In this document: positions 1 through 10,147 of the stretch, in pieces
Position numbering within the stretch: the stretch's first letter is position 1
How the letters are laid out: each line of letters begins with the position of its first letter
Assembly: GCF_030035675.1 (NCBI RefSeq)
Contig: NC_084485.1
Coordinates: forward strand, 91,904,838 to 91,968,837
Length of the DNA: 64,000 bases
From: Rhineura floridana
Lineage: Eukaryota; Chordata; Lepidosauria; Squamata; Rhineuridae
Reading direction: 5' to 3'
The notes under the pieces: generated by a model
What the model saw: only the letters and a program-made list of their open reading frames with translations
The model's database searches: none
Told to the model about the DNA's origin: nothing
Translations under genes and position numbers: made by a program

Positions 1-540
1 CAGCCTAATCATCCAAACATTTTCTTGCGGCGTCTGCTCTGCTTCCTTGATGCAAATCTCAAAACTTGTGGGATAGAAAAACATAGTTGTGGAACACAGA
101 TCCTCCTGATGTTTCTTACAAGCAGATTTTTTTTTTTAAGGATTAAGCAGAGTCCGCCTCCATCGTCCACTGTCTGCTTCGTAAAATCGCGGGTCAAGAG
201 GGAATCGTTACATTAAAAAAAATCAGGCGGATATGAAATGTAATTGCGGAGTTCATTTTGTGGACTGCATGTAAAATAATGACTGTCCCTTTGCACTGGA
301 AAGGTGGAAGGACAGTTGGGCCATTAGGATGCTTAGGCAGGCTGGGTCTGTGATGTTTACAGTGTTGCTAATAAAAACAGATGTAGCCAATAATGATGGT
401 TTTGTGGGAGCAGCATGCCAGAGTCACTTCATACTTTACCAGTCATGGAGGCTACCAAAACTTATCACAAGGCCTTAATATTTGAACAGCCTGATCCTAA
501 ACATGTTTCTTCTGAATTATTGTAAGAAGAATTAGATTCC
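1..540. other. Unassigned; CpG-bearing first 235 bases
   Basis: Bases 1-235 hold about ten CpGs (for example CGTAAAATCGCGGG near 180), more than the next kilobases. This may be the edge of a promoter or first exon of a gene to the left. No convincing coding exon is seen. Bases 236-540 show nothing recognisable. Confidence 0.25.
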
Positions 541-1115
541 ACTGAGTTCAATGGCACTTACTCCCAAGGAAGTGTGCACAGATTGCAAACTTGGTCCCTC
601 TTGATTGCCGGTCCCCACACCAGCAGTCTCCAGGATCTCTCAGAAGACTGTCAATGTGATCACACAAGAACAGAAGAAGAGCCTGCTGGATCAGGCCAGT
701 GGCTTTTTTAATGCAGTATACCATTCTTGCAGTGGCCAACCAAATGCCTATGGGATGCCTGCAAGCAGGATCTGAGTGCAACAGCACTCCCATTCTGGAA
801 TTCAGAAGTATACTGTCTCCAACTGTGGATGTAGAACATAGCCATCAGAGTTAGTAGCCCTTGAAAGCCTTGTCCTCCATGAATTTGTGTAAGCTTTTAA
901 AGCCATCCAAGTTGGTGGCAATCACTGCCTTTTGTGGGAGCGAATTCCATAGTTAACTGTGCTGTGGGAAGAAGTAATTTGTCTGTCCTGAATCTTCCAA
1001 CGTCCAGCTTCAATGGATGTCCATGAGTTCTATTGTTATGAGAGAGAAAAACATTTTCTCTATCAACTCTCCACACCATGCATAATTTTGTACAGTTCTA
1101 TCATGTTGCCTCTTA

Positions 1116-1206
1116 GGCTGCAATCCAATACACACTTCTCTGGGAGTAAGTCCCATTGAACCCAATGGAGCTTACTTCTGAGTAGGCATATATTGGCTTG
1201 CAGCCT
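1116..1206. repeat. Short palindromic interspersed repeat, copy 1
   Basis: About 90 bases beginning GGCTGCAATCC and ending in the inverted GGCTTGCAGCC, with an inner palindrome around GTAAGTCCCATTGAA/CCCAATGGAGCTTAC. At least five similar copies lie in the window. It sits inside the CR1 copy, so it is younger than that. It looks like a MITE. Confidence 0.65.
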
Positions 1207-1670
1207 TACTTGCCTTGTCTCTACACTAAAAAGCCCCAAATGTTGTAACCTTTCCTCATAGGGCAGTTGCTCCATCTACTTGGTCATTTTGGTTGACCTT
1301 TGCTGAACCTTTTCCATCTCTTCAATACCCTTTTTGACATGAGGCAACCAGAACTGTACACAATATTGCAAATGCCATAGATTTGTATACAACATAATGA
1401 TATCTGAGCTTTATTTCCCATTCTTTTCCTAATGATCCTGGGCATGGAATTTGCCTTTTTTACAGGTGCGGCACACGGGGTCAACATCATCGAGCTATCC
1501 ACTATGACCTCAGAGTCTCATTCCTGGTCAGTCACTACCTGTGAGACCAAATGTGAAATTAAGGGTTTTTTTGCCTTGATGTGCATCATTTCACACTTGT
1601 TTACACTACACTGACTTGCATTTACCATTTTGCTGCCCATTCACTTAGTTTGGAGAGATCCTTTTGGAAC

Positions 1671-1858
1671 ACAATCAATAATGCTGGGGAAAACAAAAGG
1701 GAGTAGAAAAACAGGAAGACCAAACAAGAGATGGATTGATTCCATAAAGGAAGCCACAGACCTGAACTTACAAGATCTAAACAGGGTGGTTCATGGAGGT
1801 CGCTGATTCATAGGGTCGCCATAAGTGGTAATCTATTTGAAGGCACATAACAACAAAA
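1671..1858 (+). mobile_element. RTE-BovB LINE, 3' end fragment
   Basis: Encodes part of the BovB C-terminus (LGKTKGSRKTGRPNK-like) and ends with the BovB tail GGGTCGCCATAAGT ... GGCACATAACAAC. It is inserted in the CR1 copy in the opposite orientation. Confidence 0.8.
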
Positions 1859-2189
1859 CCTTAAACAATTTAGTATCATCAGCAAACTTGGTTACTCACT
1901 GCTCATCCCTAACTCTAGATTGTTTATAAACAAGTTAAAAAGCATAGATCCCAGTACTGATCCTTGGGGCACTCCACTTTCTACATCCATCCACTGGAAG
2001 AACTGTTCATTTATTCCTAGTAACTGCTTTCTGTTACTTAACTAGATCCTGATCCACAAGAGGACCTCCTATTCCATGACTGCTAAGCTTACTCAGGAGT
2101 CTTTGTTGAGGTAATTTATTGAAAGCTTTTTGAAAATCCAAGTAACTATGTCCACTAGATCACCTCTATCTACATGCTTGTGTTTGCTT

Positions 2190-2825
2190 GCAAAAGAAAA
2201 GTTTGCTTACAAAAGAACGTCCTGCTTCTAGGCTTAAAAGGAGAAGTGAGAAAGGATCAGCAACCCAAAATAAACTAGACATTTGGAAACATTTTGGTAT
2301 GTCTCAGTAATGGAGAGTGGAAAAACACAGGCTAAAGCTACCTATACATGTATCTGGCATAGTGGTTAGAAGATGATTTGACACGCTAGGATCTGGGGAA
2401 AGGGGAACCATTTAGTTTTGAGATAGCTCATATCTGCAAAATTGTGTGTAGGCTTTCTTTGCGATCTAATGTGGGTTTTGGGATCAAGATGTTTAGGGGA
2501 GGCAGCAAGGAACATACTGACCCAAAAGAACAGAGAAGCGGGCACATGTCACTGACGAGTGAACCACAAGGACAAGGAAGTATGATCTGGTGAGCAAGAC
2601 AATGAGACCAAGAAATTGAGTTAGAGGGGAATGGAAAGTAAAGCAACCCCAAATTTAGCCGGTCCAATCATGATTCTTAAAACTCAGGTGACATATGTGA
2701 TAAACGTTAGGGCCAGATCTAAAGTCACTCCTGCACCTATAAGAATTAGGCACCTGAACCTGGAAACTTTGTCTTTCTCTTCTGAGGCGTTCTATTTCCC
2801 ATTCTCCACAAAATGTAGCTAGCTC
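2190..2825. other. No recognisable feature
   Basis: Unique-looking sequence with short chance ORFs. It may be the older insertion that split the CR1 copy. Confidence 0.4.
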
Positions 2826-2837
2826 ATTGCATGTAAT

Positions 2838-4490
2838 TTATTTATTTATTTATTTATTTATTATATTTCTATACCGCCCCATAGCCGAAGCTCTCTGGGC
2901 GGTTCACAACATATAACATCCAATATACAATTTAAAAACATATATTAAACTTAAAAATTATACCAAAAATACCTAAACATAATTAAACATATAAACAACT
3001 ACAAAACTCAGTACTAAAATATTAAATGTAAAATGCATTAAATCGATTGAATATTAAGATGTTAAGATGTAAATATTAAATTGCTAAAATATTTAAAATT
3101 ATATATATTAAAATGCCTGGGAGAACAGGAAGGTTTTTACCTGGCGCCGAAAAGATAACAATGTTGGCGCCAGGCGTACCTCATCAGGGAGAGAATTCCA
3201 TAATTCGGGGGCCACCACAGAGAAAACCCGTTTTCTGGTTGTCACCTTCCGGACTTCTCTCTGGGTAGGCCCCCGAAGGAGGGCCTTTGATGTTGAACGC
3301 AGTGTACGGGTAGGTTCATATCGGGAGAGGCGTTCCATCAGGTATTGTGGTCCCAAGCCGTGTAAGGCTTTATAAGTCAAAACCAGCACCTTGAATTGAG
3401 CTCGGAAGCATATAGGCAGCCAGTGCAAGCGGGCCAGAATTGGTGTTATATGCTCGAATCTCCGAGTCCCTGTTAACAGTCTGGCCGCTGCATTTTGCAC
3501 AAGCTGCAGCTTCCGGACCGTCTTCAAAGGCAGACCCACGTAGAGTGCATTGCAGTAGTCCAATTTAGAGGTTACCAGTGCATGGACAACCGAAGCAAGG
3601 TTTTCCCTGTCCAGATAAGAACGTAGTTGGGCCACCAACCAAAGTTGATAGAATGCATTCCGTGCCACCGAGGCTACCTGTGCCTCTAGTGACAGGGATG
3701 GTTCTAAAAGAACTCCCAAACTACGAACCTGCTCCTTCAGGGGGAGGGCAACCCCATCCAGGACAGGTTGAACATCCACCATCTGGTCAAGGGAACCACC
3801 TACTAGCAGCATCTCAGTCTTGTCTGGATTGAGCCTCAATTTATTCGCTCTCATCCAGTCCATTACCACAGCCAGGCATCGGTTCAGCACCTTGACAGCC
3901 TCACCTGAAAAAGATGAACAGGAGAAGTAGAGCTGCATGTCATCAGCATACTGGTGGCAACGCACTCCAAAACTCCTGATGACCGCACCCAGTGGCTTCA
4001 TGTAGATGTTAAAAAGCATGGGGGATAGTACTGACCCCTGTGGAACTCCATATCGGAGGGCCCAGGGCGCCGAGCAAAACTCCCCAAGCACTACCTTCTG
4101 GAGGCGACCCGCCAAGTAGGAGTAGAACCACTGCCACGCAGTACCTCCAACTCCCATATCAGCGAGTCTCCCCAGAAGGATACCATGGTTGATGGTATCA
4201 AAAGCCGCTGAGAGATCAAGGAGAATCAGCAGAGTTACACTCCCCCTGTCTTTCTCCCGACAAAGGTCATCATACAGGGAGACCAACGCCGTCTCCGTGC
4301 CAAAACCGGGCCTGAAACCTGATTGAAATGGATCTAGATAATCGGTCTCATCCAAGAGTGCCTGGAGCTGGTCCGCAACCACTCTTTCTAGGACCTTGCC
4401 CAAGAATGGAACATTCGCAACCGGCCTATAATTGTTAAGAGTTTCTGGGTCCAAGGAAGATTTCTTCAGGAGTGGTCTCACCACCACCGT
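2838..4490 (-). mobile_element. 5'-truncated L2-type LINE with intact RT ORF
   Basis: Minus strand 4487-3108 is a 459-codon uninterrupted [62 protein letters not shown], the catalytic YADDMQLY and the C-terminal HWLPICFRAQFKVL. The endonuclease part is missing, as expected of a 5'-truncated copy. The 3' UTR has AGCTTCGGCTATGGGGCGGTAT followed by an ATAAATA simple tail (2838-2868 on plus). The open frame and intact motif suggest a recent insertion. The L2-like assignment (CR1/L2/Jockey group) is from motif wording. Confidence 0.88.
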
Positions 4491-4689
4491 TTTTTGATTG
4501 TATGTCCTGCTGCTTTAACCATTAGACTTCTTTTCTGTACTAGAGACTACAATCTTAATAAACCTCTTATTATTCATCTTTCTTCTCACTTCTAGTTTAC
4601 TGGTATTTATGTCAATACTTTTACTCCCATTCCCAGGCCCAGAACCTAGATGGAGACAGCTGAAAGGACTGTCAGCCAGTTAGATTAAA

Positions 4690-4835
4690 GTTAAATTTCT
4701 CCCTCTCAGAGGGAGCAAATTTCCTTCACTTGTTGATCCTCTCGAAGAATTCTAATAGGTTAGTGAGACAGGATTTACCCTAGCAGAAGCCATGCTGATT
4801 CTGCTTTAGCAAGCCTAGTTCATTTGTATGCTTGA
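4690..4835 (-). mobile_element. CR1/L3-like LINE fragment
   Basis: The stretch AGGTTAGTGAGACAGGATTT ... CCATGCTGATTCTGCTT is the CR1/L3 reverse transcriptase region that should directly follow the end of the copy at 655-2185. Probably one insertion split by the L2 and neighbouring DNA. Confidence 0.6.
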
Positions 4836-4839
4836 TGTA

Positions 4840-5894
4840 AAAGTATTGGTCATGATGGGGATCAGGAGGGGCAATCATGTTAGGTGGGGCTAGGGAACTC
4901 CAGACAGTAGGGAATTTTAAACCTGCTGACCTTGGGATATCATCTGACTTTATGACTCACCATTTCTGGGTGAGAACTGGTGTTCGGCAATCTCAAAGCT
5001 GTGGGCTGAGCATGATCATCTGAGTTCATCCTTTCATGATGATTGAATCTCCTTGTATAAAATGGCTGTGTAAACTTTACACTGCATTTGCATGAGTGTC
5101 TTGAAAGACTGATGGCATTTTCCTGACACTTTTGGTAGAATGCCTCACCACAGCAAGGACAAAACTGGAGGTGTAAAGAAATTTACACCAAAAATGTTGT
5201 AAGAAGATAGCAAAAATAATAAAGTTGTATTGTCACAATATATCACAGTAATAGTGTGACAACTATACTTTACAGTGTTTGTATTACAGATAATTGCTAC
5301 CTAGCACATTTTTGAAGATTTCATTCCCACCCCACCCACCCCATTGTTGGTTGTTATTTTGGGCACAGCAAGGATGCAGCGTTCATTTTATTAGTATAAA
5401 TCTCTTGACGAGTACTGTCCTCTCAGCAGCAGGATGTGATAGCACAAACATTTAACAGACTATTCAAATGATATCTTTGGGGCTGTGTGTATTCTCTTCA
5501 AGCAAAAATTTAACATTGAGAATGTAATTCAGCAACTTAAAAATCTTAGCTTCCATTTTTTTTAAAAAAGATGTTAGTCCATAGGGCTGTTAGAATAGGA
5601 TTGAAAAAATTAAGCAATATCTACAAACACCTATGAAGCCAGAAAGATTTCCAGTGATCAGAGGGGTAGCTTGAGAATGCTGCCCATGTCCTTGTGGCTT
5701 CTTATCACCAGCAGAAACAGAATAAAGTATACAAAATAATTTAAACTACACACATTTACTTAATTTGTAAAATTTAATCAAAGTATTGAAAATAATGTGT
5801 ACACTGGTACTAAAAAAAGTTAGCATCGCTCAATAGGGAGTGTCTATTCCCCAGCTCTCTATTCCCCAGGCAGCTAATTTGGCCTACTTTCAAC
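4840..5894. other. No recognisable feature
   Basis: No coding potential, RNA gene or repeat family recognised. AT-rich in its second half. Confidence 0.4.
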
Positions 5895-5902
5895 CTTTAG
5901 AG

Positions 5903-6203
5903 CAGGGGTGGAGAACCTGTGGCCCTCTAGGTGTTGTTGGACATCACTTTCCTCTTCTCCCAGGCATTTTAGCATGTGTTTTATATTGTTTCACATTTTT
6001 AATTTGTTTTTTAAAAGATGTGTTTTAAATTGTATTTGTTTTCAGTTACTGTAAACCGCCCAGAGAGCTTCGGCTATGGGGCGGTATACAAGTATAGTAA
6101 ATAAATAAATCTGCCATCAGCACCAGCCATCATGGCCAGTTATCAGGGGTGATGGGAGTTGTAGTCTGACAACATCTGGAGGGTCATGGGTGTCTCATCC
6201 CTG
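5903..6203. mobile_element. hAT-type MITE with an L2 tail inside
   Basis: Terminal inverted repeats CAGGGGTGGAGAACCTGTGG at the left and the complement of CAGGGATGAGACACCCATGA at the right. It is flanked by CTTTAGAG and CTTTGCAG, a decayed 8-bp target duplication typical of hAT. The inner ACAACTCCCATCA-type palindrome is split by an L2 3' fragment at 5950-6110. Confidence 0.75.
5950..6110 (+). mobile_element. L2-type LINE 3' end
   Basis: Reads CCTCTTCTCCCAGGCATTTT, then TAAACCGCCCAGAGAGCTTC, GGCTATGGGGCGGTATAC and an ATAAATAAAT tail: the same 3' UTR as the longer copy at 2838-4490. Confidence 0.8.
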
Positions 6204-6209
6204 CTTTGC

Positions 6210-6710
6210 AGAGATAGTCATTATTTTCAGGAAAGTTTTAATGTTAATTAACTCTGGGTTCTCATCTGATTCAGACAATGTATGTAACTGATCTGTGTTT
6301 TGATTGGTTTTGATTATTTGTTTTCTGGTTATATTTTATTATTGTAAGCTGCTTTAGGGTCTACAAAATAGCATAAATGACATATAAATATTGCAATACA
6401 TAAATCCTGCATGTATGCATACATTCTACAAGCATCATCAAGAAACTACATGGTTATAGATGTCTCAGAAATGTGGATAGAACAGGAAGTACTAGTAACT
6501 CATGATACAAAGAAAGGTTATTTTAAGTGTTTCTGTACTTTGGACCAAAGGGTGCTTCCAGATTGTTGCTGGGAGGGATTCAATCACATATCAGCAAATA
6601 CAGGTTGCGCAATTTAAACTGATTTGGCAGCCTTGTGCAATAAGTCCACCTCCTCCAAAACAAGACTTTTTTCAATAAGGAAAGTGACTGAACAATGCAC
6701 TGGAAAATGT
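6210..6710. other. Diffuse old repeat sequence, no gene
   Basis: 6545-6680 starts GGTGCTTCCAGATTGTTGC and weakly resembles the fold-back family also seen near 8530-8700 and 22565-22680. Nothing else recognised. Confidence 0.3.
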
Positions 6711-6714
6711 GGGG

Positions 6715-8525
6715 CATAGAATCATAGAATAGTAGAGTTGGAAGGGGCCTATATTTGTTTTTAATTTTTAGTTACTGTAAACCGTCCAGAGAGCTTTGGC
6801 TATGGGGCGGTATTCAAATACAATAAATACAATAAATAAATAAACCCCATGCGCAATGCAGGAATCCAAATCAAAGCATACCCGACAGATGGTGGTCCAG
6901 CTGCCTCTTGAATGCCTCCAGTGTCAGAGAGCCCACTACCTCTCTAGGTAATTGATTCCATTGTCGCATGGCTCTAACAGTTAGGAAGTTTTTCCTGATG
7001 TCCAGTTGAAATCTGGCTTCCTGCAACCTGAGCCCATTATTCCATGTCTTGCACTCTGGGATGATGGAGAAGATATCCCGGCCCTCCTCTATGTGATAAC
7101 CTTTCATGTACTTGAAGAGTGCTATCATATCTCCCCTCAGTCTTCTCTTCTCCAGGCTAAACATGCCCAGTTCTTTCAGCCTCTCCTCATAGGGCTTTGT
7201 TTCCAGTCCCCTGATCATCCTTGTTGCCCTCCTCTGAACCTGTTCCAGTTTGTCTGCATCCTTCTTGAAGTGCGGAGACCAGAACTGGACACAGTATTCA
7301 AGATGAGGTCTAACCAGTGCTGAATAGAGGGGAACTAATACTTCATGCGATTTGGAAACTATACTTCTGTTAATGCAGCCTAATATAGCATTTGCCTTTT
7401 TTGCAGCCACATCACACTGTTGGCTCATATTCAGCTTGTGATCAATGACAATTCCAAGATCCTTCTCACATGTCATATTGCTAAGCCAAGTATCCCCCAT
7501 CTTATAACTGTGCATTTGGTTTCTTTTTCCTAAGTGTAGCTTTGCATTTATCCCTGTTGAATTTCATTCTGTTGTTTTCAGCCCAATGCTCCAGCCTATT
7601 AAGGTCCCTATGAATTTTGTTTCTGTCTTCCACGGTATTAGCTATGCCCCCCCAATTTTGTATCACCTGCAAATTTGATAAACATGCTCTGTACCTCCTC
7701 ATCCAAGTCGTTAATAAAAATGTTGAAGAGCACTGGGCCCAGGACTGAGCCCTGTGGTACCCCACTCGTTACTTCTGCCCAGTTTGAGAAGGAACGGCTG
7801 ATAAGCACTCTTTGAGTATGATTCTGGAGCCAACTGTGGATCCACCTGATAGTTGTTCCATCCAGCCCACATTTAGCTAGCTTGCTAATCAGAATATCAT
7901 GGGGCACTTTGTTAAAAGCTTTGCTGAAGTCGAGGTATATTATGTCCACAGCATTCCCACACTCTACAAGGGAGGTTACCCGGTCAAAAATGAGATAAGA
8001 TTGGTTTGGCAGGATTTGTTCTTCATAAATCCATGTTGGATCCAAGTAATCACTGCATTGTTTTCAATGTGCTTACAGATTGATTGCTTTATAATCTGCT
8101 CCAGAGTTTTTCCAGGGATTGATGTTAGGCTGACTGGTCTGGAGTTCCCCGGTTCCTCCTTTTTGCCTTTTTTGAAGATAGGGACAACATTAGCTCGCCT
8201 CCACTCATCCGGCACTTCACCAGTCCTCCATGATTTTGCAAAGATAATAGACAGCGGTTCTGAGAGTTCTTCAGCCAGTTCCTTCAATACTCTAGGATGC
8301 AGTTTATCGGGCCCTGCCGATTTGAACTTGTTCAAAGTGATTAGGTATTCCTTGACCATTTGTCTATCAATCTCAAGTTCCAATCCTGCCCCTTCTTCTT
8401 CATGTTTCCCAGGAGGGTCACAGATCCTTTTTGGGGAGAAGACTGAGCCAAAGTAGGAATTGAGGACTTCTGCCTTTTCTTTGTCATCTGTTATCATTTT
8501 GCCATCCTCACTGAGTTTACCTCAT
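6715..8525 (-). mobile_element. CR1 LINE, reverse transcriptase region to 3' end
   Basis: The minus strand encodes most of a CR1 reverse transcriptase in at least three frames: ITDDKEKAEVLNSYF (8490), [20 protein letters not shown] (near 7740), [33 protein letters not shown] and [20 protein letters not shown], down to LDHHLSGML at 6871. The FADD catalytic motif reads FAGD. The 3' end (complement of ATAGAATCATAGAATAG near 6718) has the CR1 octamer-like repeat and is interrupted by an L2 tail (6751-6843). Confidence 0.9.
6751..6843 (+). mobile_element. L2-type LINE 3' end inside CR1
   Basis: TAAACCGTCCAGAGAGCTTT, GGCTATGGGGCGGTATTC and an AATAAATA tail. It lies in the 3' end of the CR1 copy, in opposite orientation. 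Confidence 0.75.
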
Positions 8526-8529
8526 TGGG

Positions 8530-8720
8530 TAACAATTGCTTGATGCAGTGTTGTATAACCTCCACACAAATAGATCAGAATGAATCATTATTTAATAGCC
8601 AACCCTGTCTAACCTGCCCACAAATCTGTACAAAGAAATCAGGATAAATTCTCAATAAACAGGTTGTCTGAAAGTGACTTATATTAAGTGCTTATATGAA
8701 ATTTCAATTTTAATTCCATC
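8530..8720 (-). repeat. Copy of the CAGATGACCTGTTTA repeat family
   Basis: The complement reads TCAGACAACCTGTTTATTGA, then TTTATCCTGATT, matching 22575-22615 (CAGATGACCTGTTTACTGAG). Probably an old non-autonomous DNA element. Confidence 0.45.
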
Positions 8721-8867
8721 TTCTAATTGCTAAAGGGCTCCATTATCAGATGTGGTGGAGTCATCCATCATCCATCATGGCCAAAGCAACTTTCAGATAG
8801 ATAGACAGATCTCATATTATGTAATAAATAATACCATTTTTACCAGTTGTGTCCTTTATATTGTAAG

Positions 8868-8988
8868 CCTGTAGACAGGGAGTGTCTTGCTTGTTGTTTT
8901 GATTAATATTTTGTAAGCCATTCTGGGAGCCTTTTCGGCTGAAGAGTGGGGTAAAAATTGCTTTAAATAAATAAATAAATAAATAAAG
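8868..8988 (+). mobile_element. LINE 3' end (L2-like)
   Basis: TTGTAAGCCATTCTGGGAGC ... GGGGTAAAAATTGC, followed by a TAAA simple tail, the usual shape of an L2/CR1 3' end. Confidence 0.6.
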
Positions 8989-8999
8989 CTTTTTCTTTA

Positions 9000-9237
9000 G
9001 TGGCCAAAGCAACTTTATATGTATATATAAACTGTGTAATAATTTAGGTTATATTATATTAGTCTTGTATAGAAGGCCATAAAAATAACAACTATATACT
9101 GTACTAATGGTAATCAGTAATAATAATAGTAATATTAAAATTAAAATTACTATACTAAATAATAATGTATTATTAATTAAAATTAATTATAAAATAATTA
9201 TAAATATACTTATAAAAATTAAAAATAATAAACATAA
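9000..9237. repeat. AT-rich low-complexity stretch
   Basis: Almost only A and T with AATAAT and TTAAAATTA runs. No gene. Confidence 0.7.
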
Positions 9238-9672
9238 AGTCAGGATCATTCAGACCATAGTATTCCCGATCTCTATGTATGGATGTGAAAGTTGGATAAG
9301 AGAAAAATCAACTCATTTAAAATGTGGTGTTGGAGGAGAGTTTTGTGCAAAAAAGACAAATAATTGGGTGTTAGAACAAATTAAACCAGAACTATCACTA
9401 GAAGCTAAAATGATGAAACTGAGGCTACCATACTTTGGATACATAATGAGAAGATATGGGTCACGAGAAAAGACAATAATGCTGGGAAAAACAGAAGGGA
9501 GTAGAAAAAGAGGAAGACCAAACAAGATATGGGTTGATTCCGTAAAGGAAGCCAAACCTGAACTTACAAGATCTGAACAGGGTGGTTCACGACAGATGCT
9601 ATTGAAGGTCGCTTATTCATAGGGTCGCCATAAGTTGTAATCGACTTGAAGGCATATAGCAACCACAACAAC
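9238..9672 (+). mobile_element. RTE-BovB LINE, 3' fragment
   Basis: The ORF reads KVRIIQTIVFPISMYGCESW, then GYIMRRYGSREKTIMLGKTE, GSRKRGRPNKIWVDS, the C-terminal region of the BovB protein. It ends GGGTCGCCATAAGTTGTAAT, then an ACAACAACA tail. It lies 90 bases from the GPX7 5' region. Confidence 0.88.
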
Positions 9673-9759
9673 AACATACTAAATGATGATGATGATGAAT
9701 CATTAGCCTGCTAAGAGACTTTGGGCATTAAAGTCCTTTGCAAATTGGACGGTGTGCAC

Positions 9760-10015
9760 TGCAAACCTTTATACGCTCCGGTATTTGACAGGCGAAATCT
9801 TCAGTAATAAAAGTAGGTAGGATGGGGATTCAACTACATCGGAGGGAAAACTGTTGCAAATTCTTTTTACAGCAGCAGAAGCTCCTTTCCGGTAGTGCTT
9901 TGCGATGGTGGGGGACGTCAGCGCGGGACTTCTGTGCAGTATGTTAGACCCTGAAGGCAGTGTGGAGTACAAAGCGGATTCTTCCTTCCCTAGAGTTTTT
10001 CTTATTCCCTTAGCC
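9760..10015 (+). promoter_or_regulatory. GPX7: Presumed GPX7 promoter and 5' UTR
   Basis: Just upstream of the GPX7 start the sequence becomes richer in CpG than its surroundings and includes a GACGTCAGCGCG segment (a CRE half-site) near 9915. No TATA box is evident. The transcription start cannot be placed. A BovB LINE fragment ends about 90 bases upstream, so the core promoter is probably short. Confidence 0.35.
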
Positions 10016-10147
10016 ATGCTGATCGTCATAGGAGCATTGCTCTTCTTAGCATTTTCTGCCTCCGAACAGAAAGAGGACAATTTTTACTCCTATAAAGTGA
10101 TCAACATTAGAGGCAAGCTAGTCTCCCTGGAAAAATACAGAGGCTCG
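10016..10147 (+). CDS. GPX7: GPX7 exon 1: signal peptide and N-terminus
   Basis: Encodes 44 residues, [10 protein letters not shown]... to KYRGS, ending at a codon boundary before GTAAGT. The hydrophobic stretch is followed by FSA-SEQ, a plausible signal peptidase site. Upstream in-frame ATGs at 9905 (GCGATGG, strong context) and 9941 would add 37 or 25 residues and turn the signal peptide into a possible signal anchor. I chose 10016 because it matches the family length. Confidence 0.85.

Larger units (their letters stand above)
655..2185 (-). mobile_element. Old CR1/L3-like LINE, 3' part
   Basis: The minus strand carries pieces of CR1-type reverse transcriptase: FADDTKL near 1880, a Pro-Gln-Gly-Ser-like region near 1960, YEERLQHLGLFS near 1240 and an RGNMIELYKIM segment near 1090, in many broken frames. 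The 3' end near 660-720 resembles the common squamate CR1 tail (GCCTGCTGGATCAGGCCAGT). It is interrupted by a palindromic repeat (1116-1206) and a BovB 3' fragment (1671-1858). A related piece at 4690-4835 is probably the same copy, split by later insertions. Highly diverged, so old. Confidence 0.75.
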
